A model generated the notes under the pieces. It was not told the origin of the DNA, made no database searches, and saw only the letters and a list, made by a program, of their open reading frames with translations. Shown one piece after another: positions 42,065-42,560 of a stretch of DNA of 42,560 nucleotides (the first letter of the stretch is position 1; each line of letters begins with the position of its first letter). The translations under genes were made by a program, and so were the position numbers. Location of the stretch: the NCBI GenBank assembly GCA_002441285.1, contig DJVR01000041.1, forward strand, positions 1-42,560, written 5' to 3'. This DNA is from Candidatus Atribacteria bacterium UBA6251 (GTDB lineage Bacteria; Atribacterota; Phoenicimicrobiia; Phoenicimicrobiales; Phoenicimicrobiaceae).

Positions 42065-42560
42065 GGGAACTAAAGGAAAATTAAATCCTGATTTTTTTGC
42101 AAAATACTATTAATTAGATTAGTTTGGTACTATTTTGAGCCACACAAAAAATGCTATTTTAGTGCTTAAATTTCCAAAAAAATAACCATTTGAATACCCT
42201 GTTTTGGAGTATTTTGCCCCTTATAAAATCTTAAAACCCCTTATAAATAGTTACTTTTTACATTTTAAATAGCAAAAAAATTAGCCCCAAAATACCCATT
42301 TTCAAGGGATAAACTATAACCAAGATAAAAATTTCTTCATATACGCAAAATCTCGCAATCTACTCCTGTAATCCTTATAAAATAAGGCTTTTAGAAAGTA
42401 AGATATATAGAAAAAATTCATTTAAGTCTTTTTATGATTTTTATTGAGTTTACTCGAAAATAGTTTGAGCTTTTTTTGAATTAATACGTATTTTTTGTCC
42501 CTGCTCCTCCTAGTTTATACTTTTGCCATATTAAATATGGTAATGGCCAAACTTAAATGC
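42065..42560. other. Non-coding, repeat-rich tail
   Basis: 496 bases with no credible ORF on either strand. A weak hairpin, AGGA/TCCT (42074-42089), followed by seven Ts (42092-42098), may end the aro operon. CCCCTTATAAA occurs twice (42217-42227, 42237-42247). CAAAATAC-type words and their inverse recur at 42100-42107, 42209-42216 and 42288-42295, with GTACTATTTTG at 42127-42137. CCATATT-A-AATATGG is a small palindrome at about 42526-42540. Confidence 0.5.

Noticed and set aside
42300..42560. Degenerate transposase on the minus strand
   Set aside because: Short frames broken by several stops and no recognisable catalytic motif; nothing firm enough to call.

Overview
The window is AT-rich bacterial DNA (about two thirds A+T by eye) from what looks like an anaerobic, uncultured-type bacterium. 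The anaerobic reading rests on an oxygen-sensitive glycyl radical enzyme with its radical-SAM activase. T-box leaders, frequent TTG starts, strong AAGGAGG ribosome sites, a TrpB2-type tryptophan synthase beta chain, an RRM protein and a four-helix-bundle (23S-IVS type) gene would fit a low-GC deep lineage such as Atribacterota or a clostridial relative. The sequence alone does not settle this.

Layout. 1-788: 3' part of a PAS-GGDEF diguanylate cyclase. 941-3514 (minus): YegS-type lipid kinase and a tandem nitrilase whose second domain lacks the catalytic Cys. 3645-8649: acetyltransferase, rarA, a ThiF/MoeB-like E1 enzyme, ddl, nitroreductase. 8783-12991: nikR followed by what reads as a complete nickel ECF transporter, nikK-nikM-nikL-nikQ-nikO. 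13321-15861: divergent YchF-like GTPase, CsaA-like tRNA-binding protein, sirtuin. 16066-16406: RRM protein behind a leader that can hide its ribosome site. 16521-17926: TPP riboswitch, thiT, thiN. 18082-25920: transketolase, HypD activase, trans-4-hydroxy-L-proline dehydratase (HypD), gamma-glutamyltransferase family protein, metallo-beta-lactamase-fold protein.

26015-28016: a tryptophan T-box with one specifier domain and two successive T-box/terminator modules, a 20-codon upstream ORF, then trpB2. 28272-32610: a serine T-box (specifier UCC) leading archease, rtcB, a dead four-helix-bundle gene and serS, followed by tRNA-Ser(UGA). 32738-42064: a chorismate and Tyr/Phe operon in the order aroH-aroF-aroA-aroE-aroC-aroK-aroB-aroQ-tyrA-pheA. 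It is preceded by a 30-codon leader ORF with ten Tyr/Phe residues in eleven positions and a five-segment set of mutually exclusive hairpins ending in an intrinsic terminator, which is a textbook ribosome-mediated attenuator. 42065-42560: no recognised gene.

The main theme is RNA-level control of amino-acid and cofactor genes. Within 27 kb there are a TPP riboswitch, two T-box leaders of unusual layout, a peptide attenuator and a possible SD-sequestering switch. The points most worth following are the aro attenuator, the serine T-box in front of RNA-repair genes (archease/RtcB), the half-duplicated Trp T-box, the RRM leader and the possible AUU start of aroQ.
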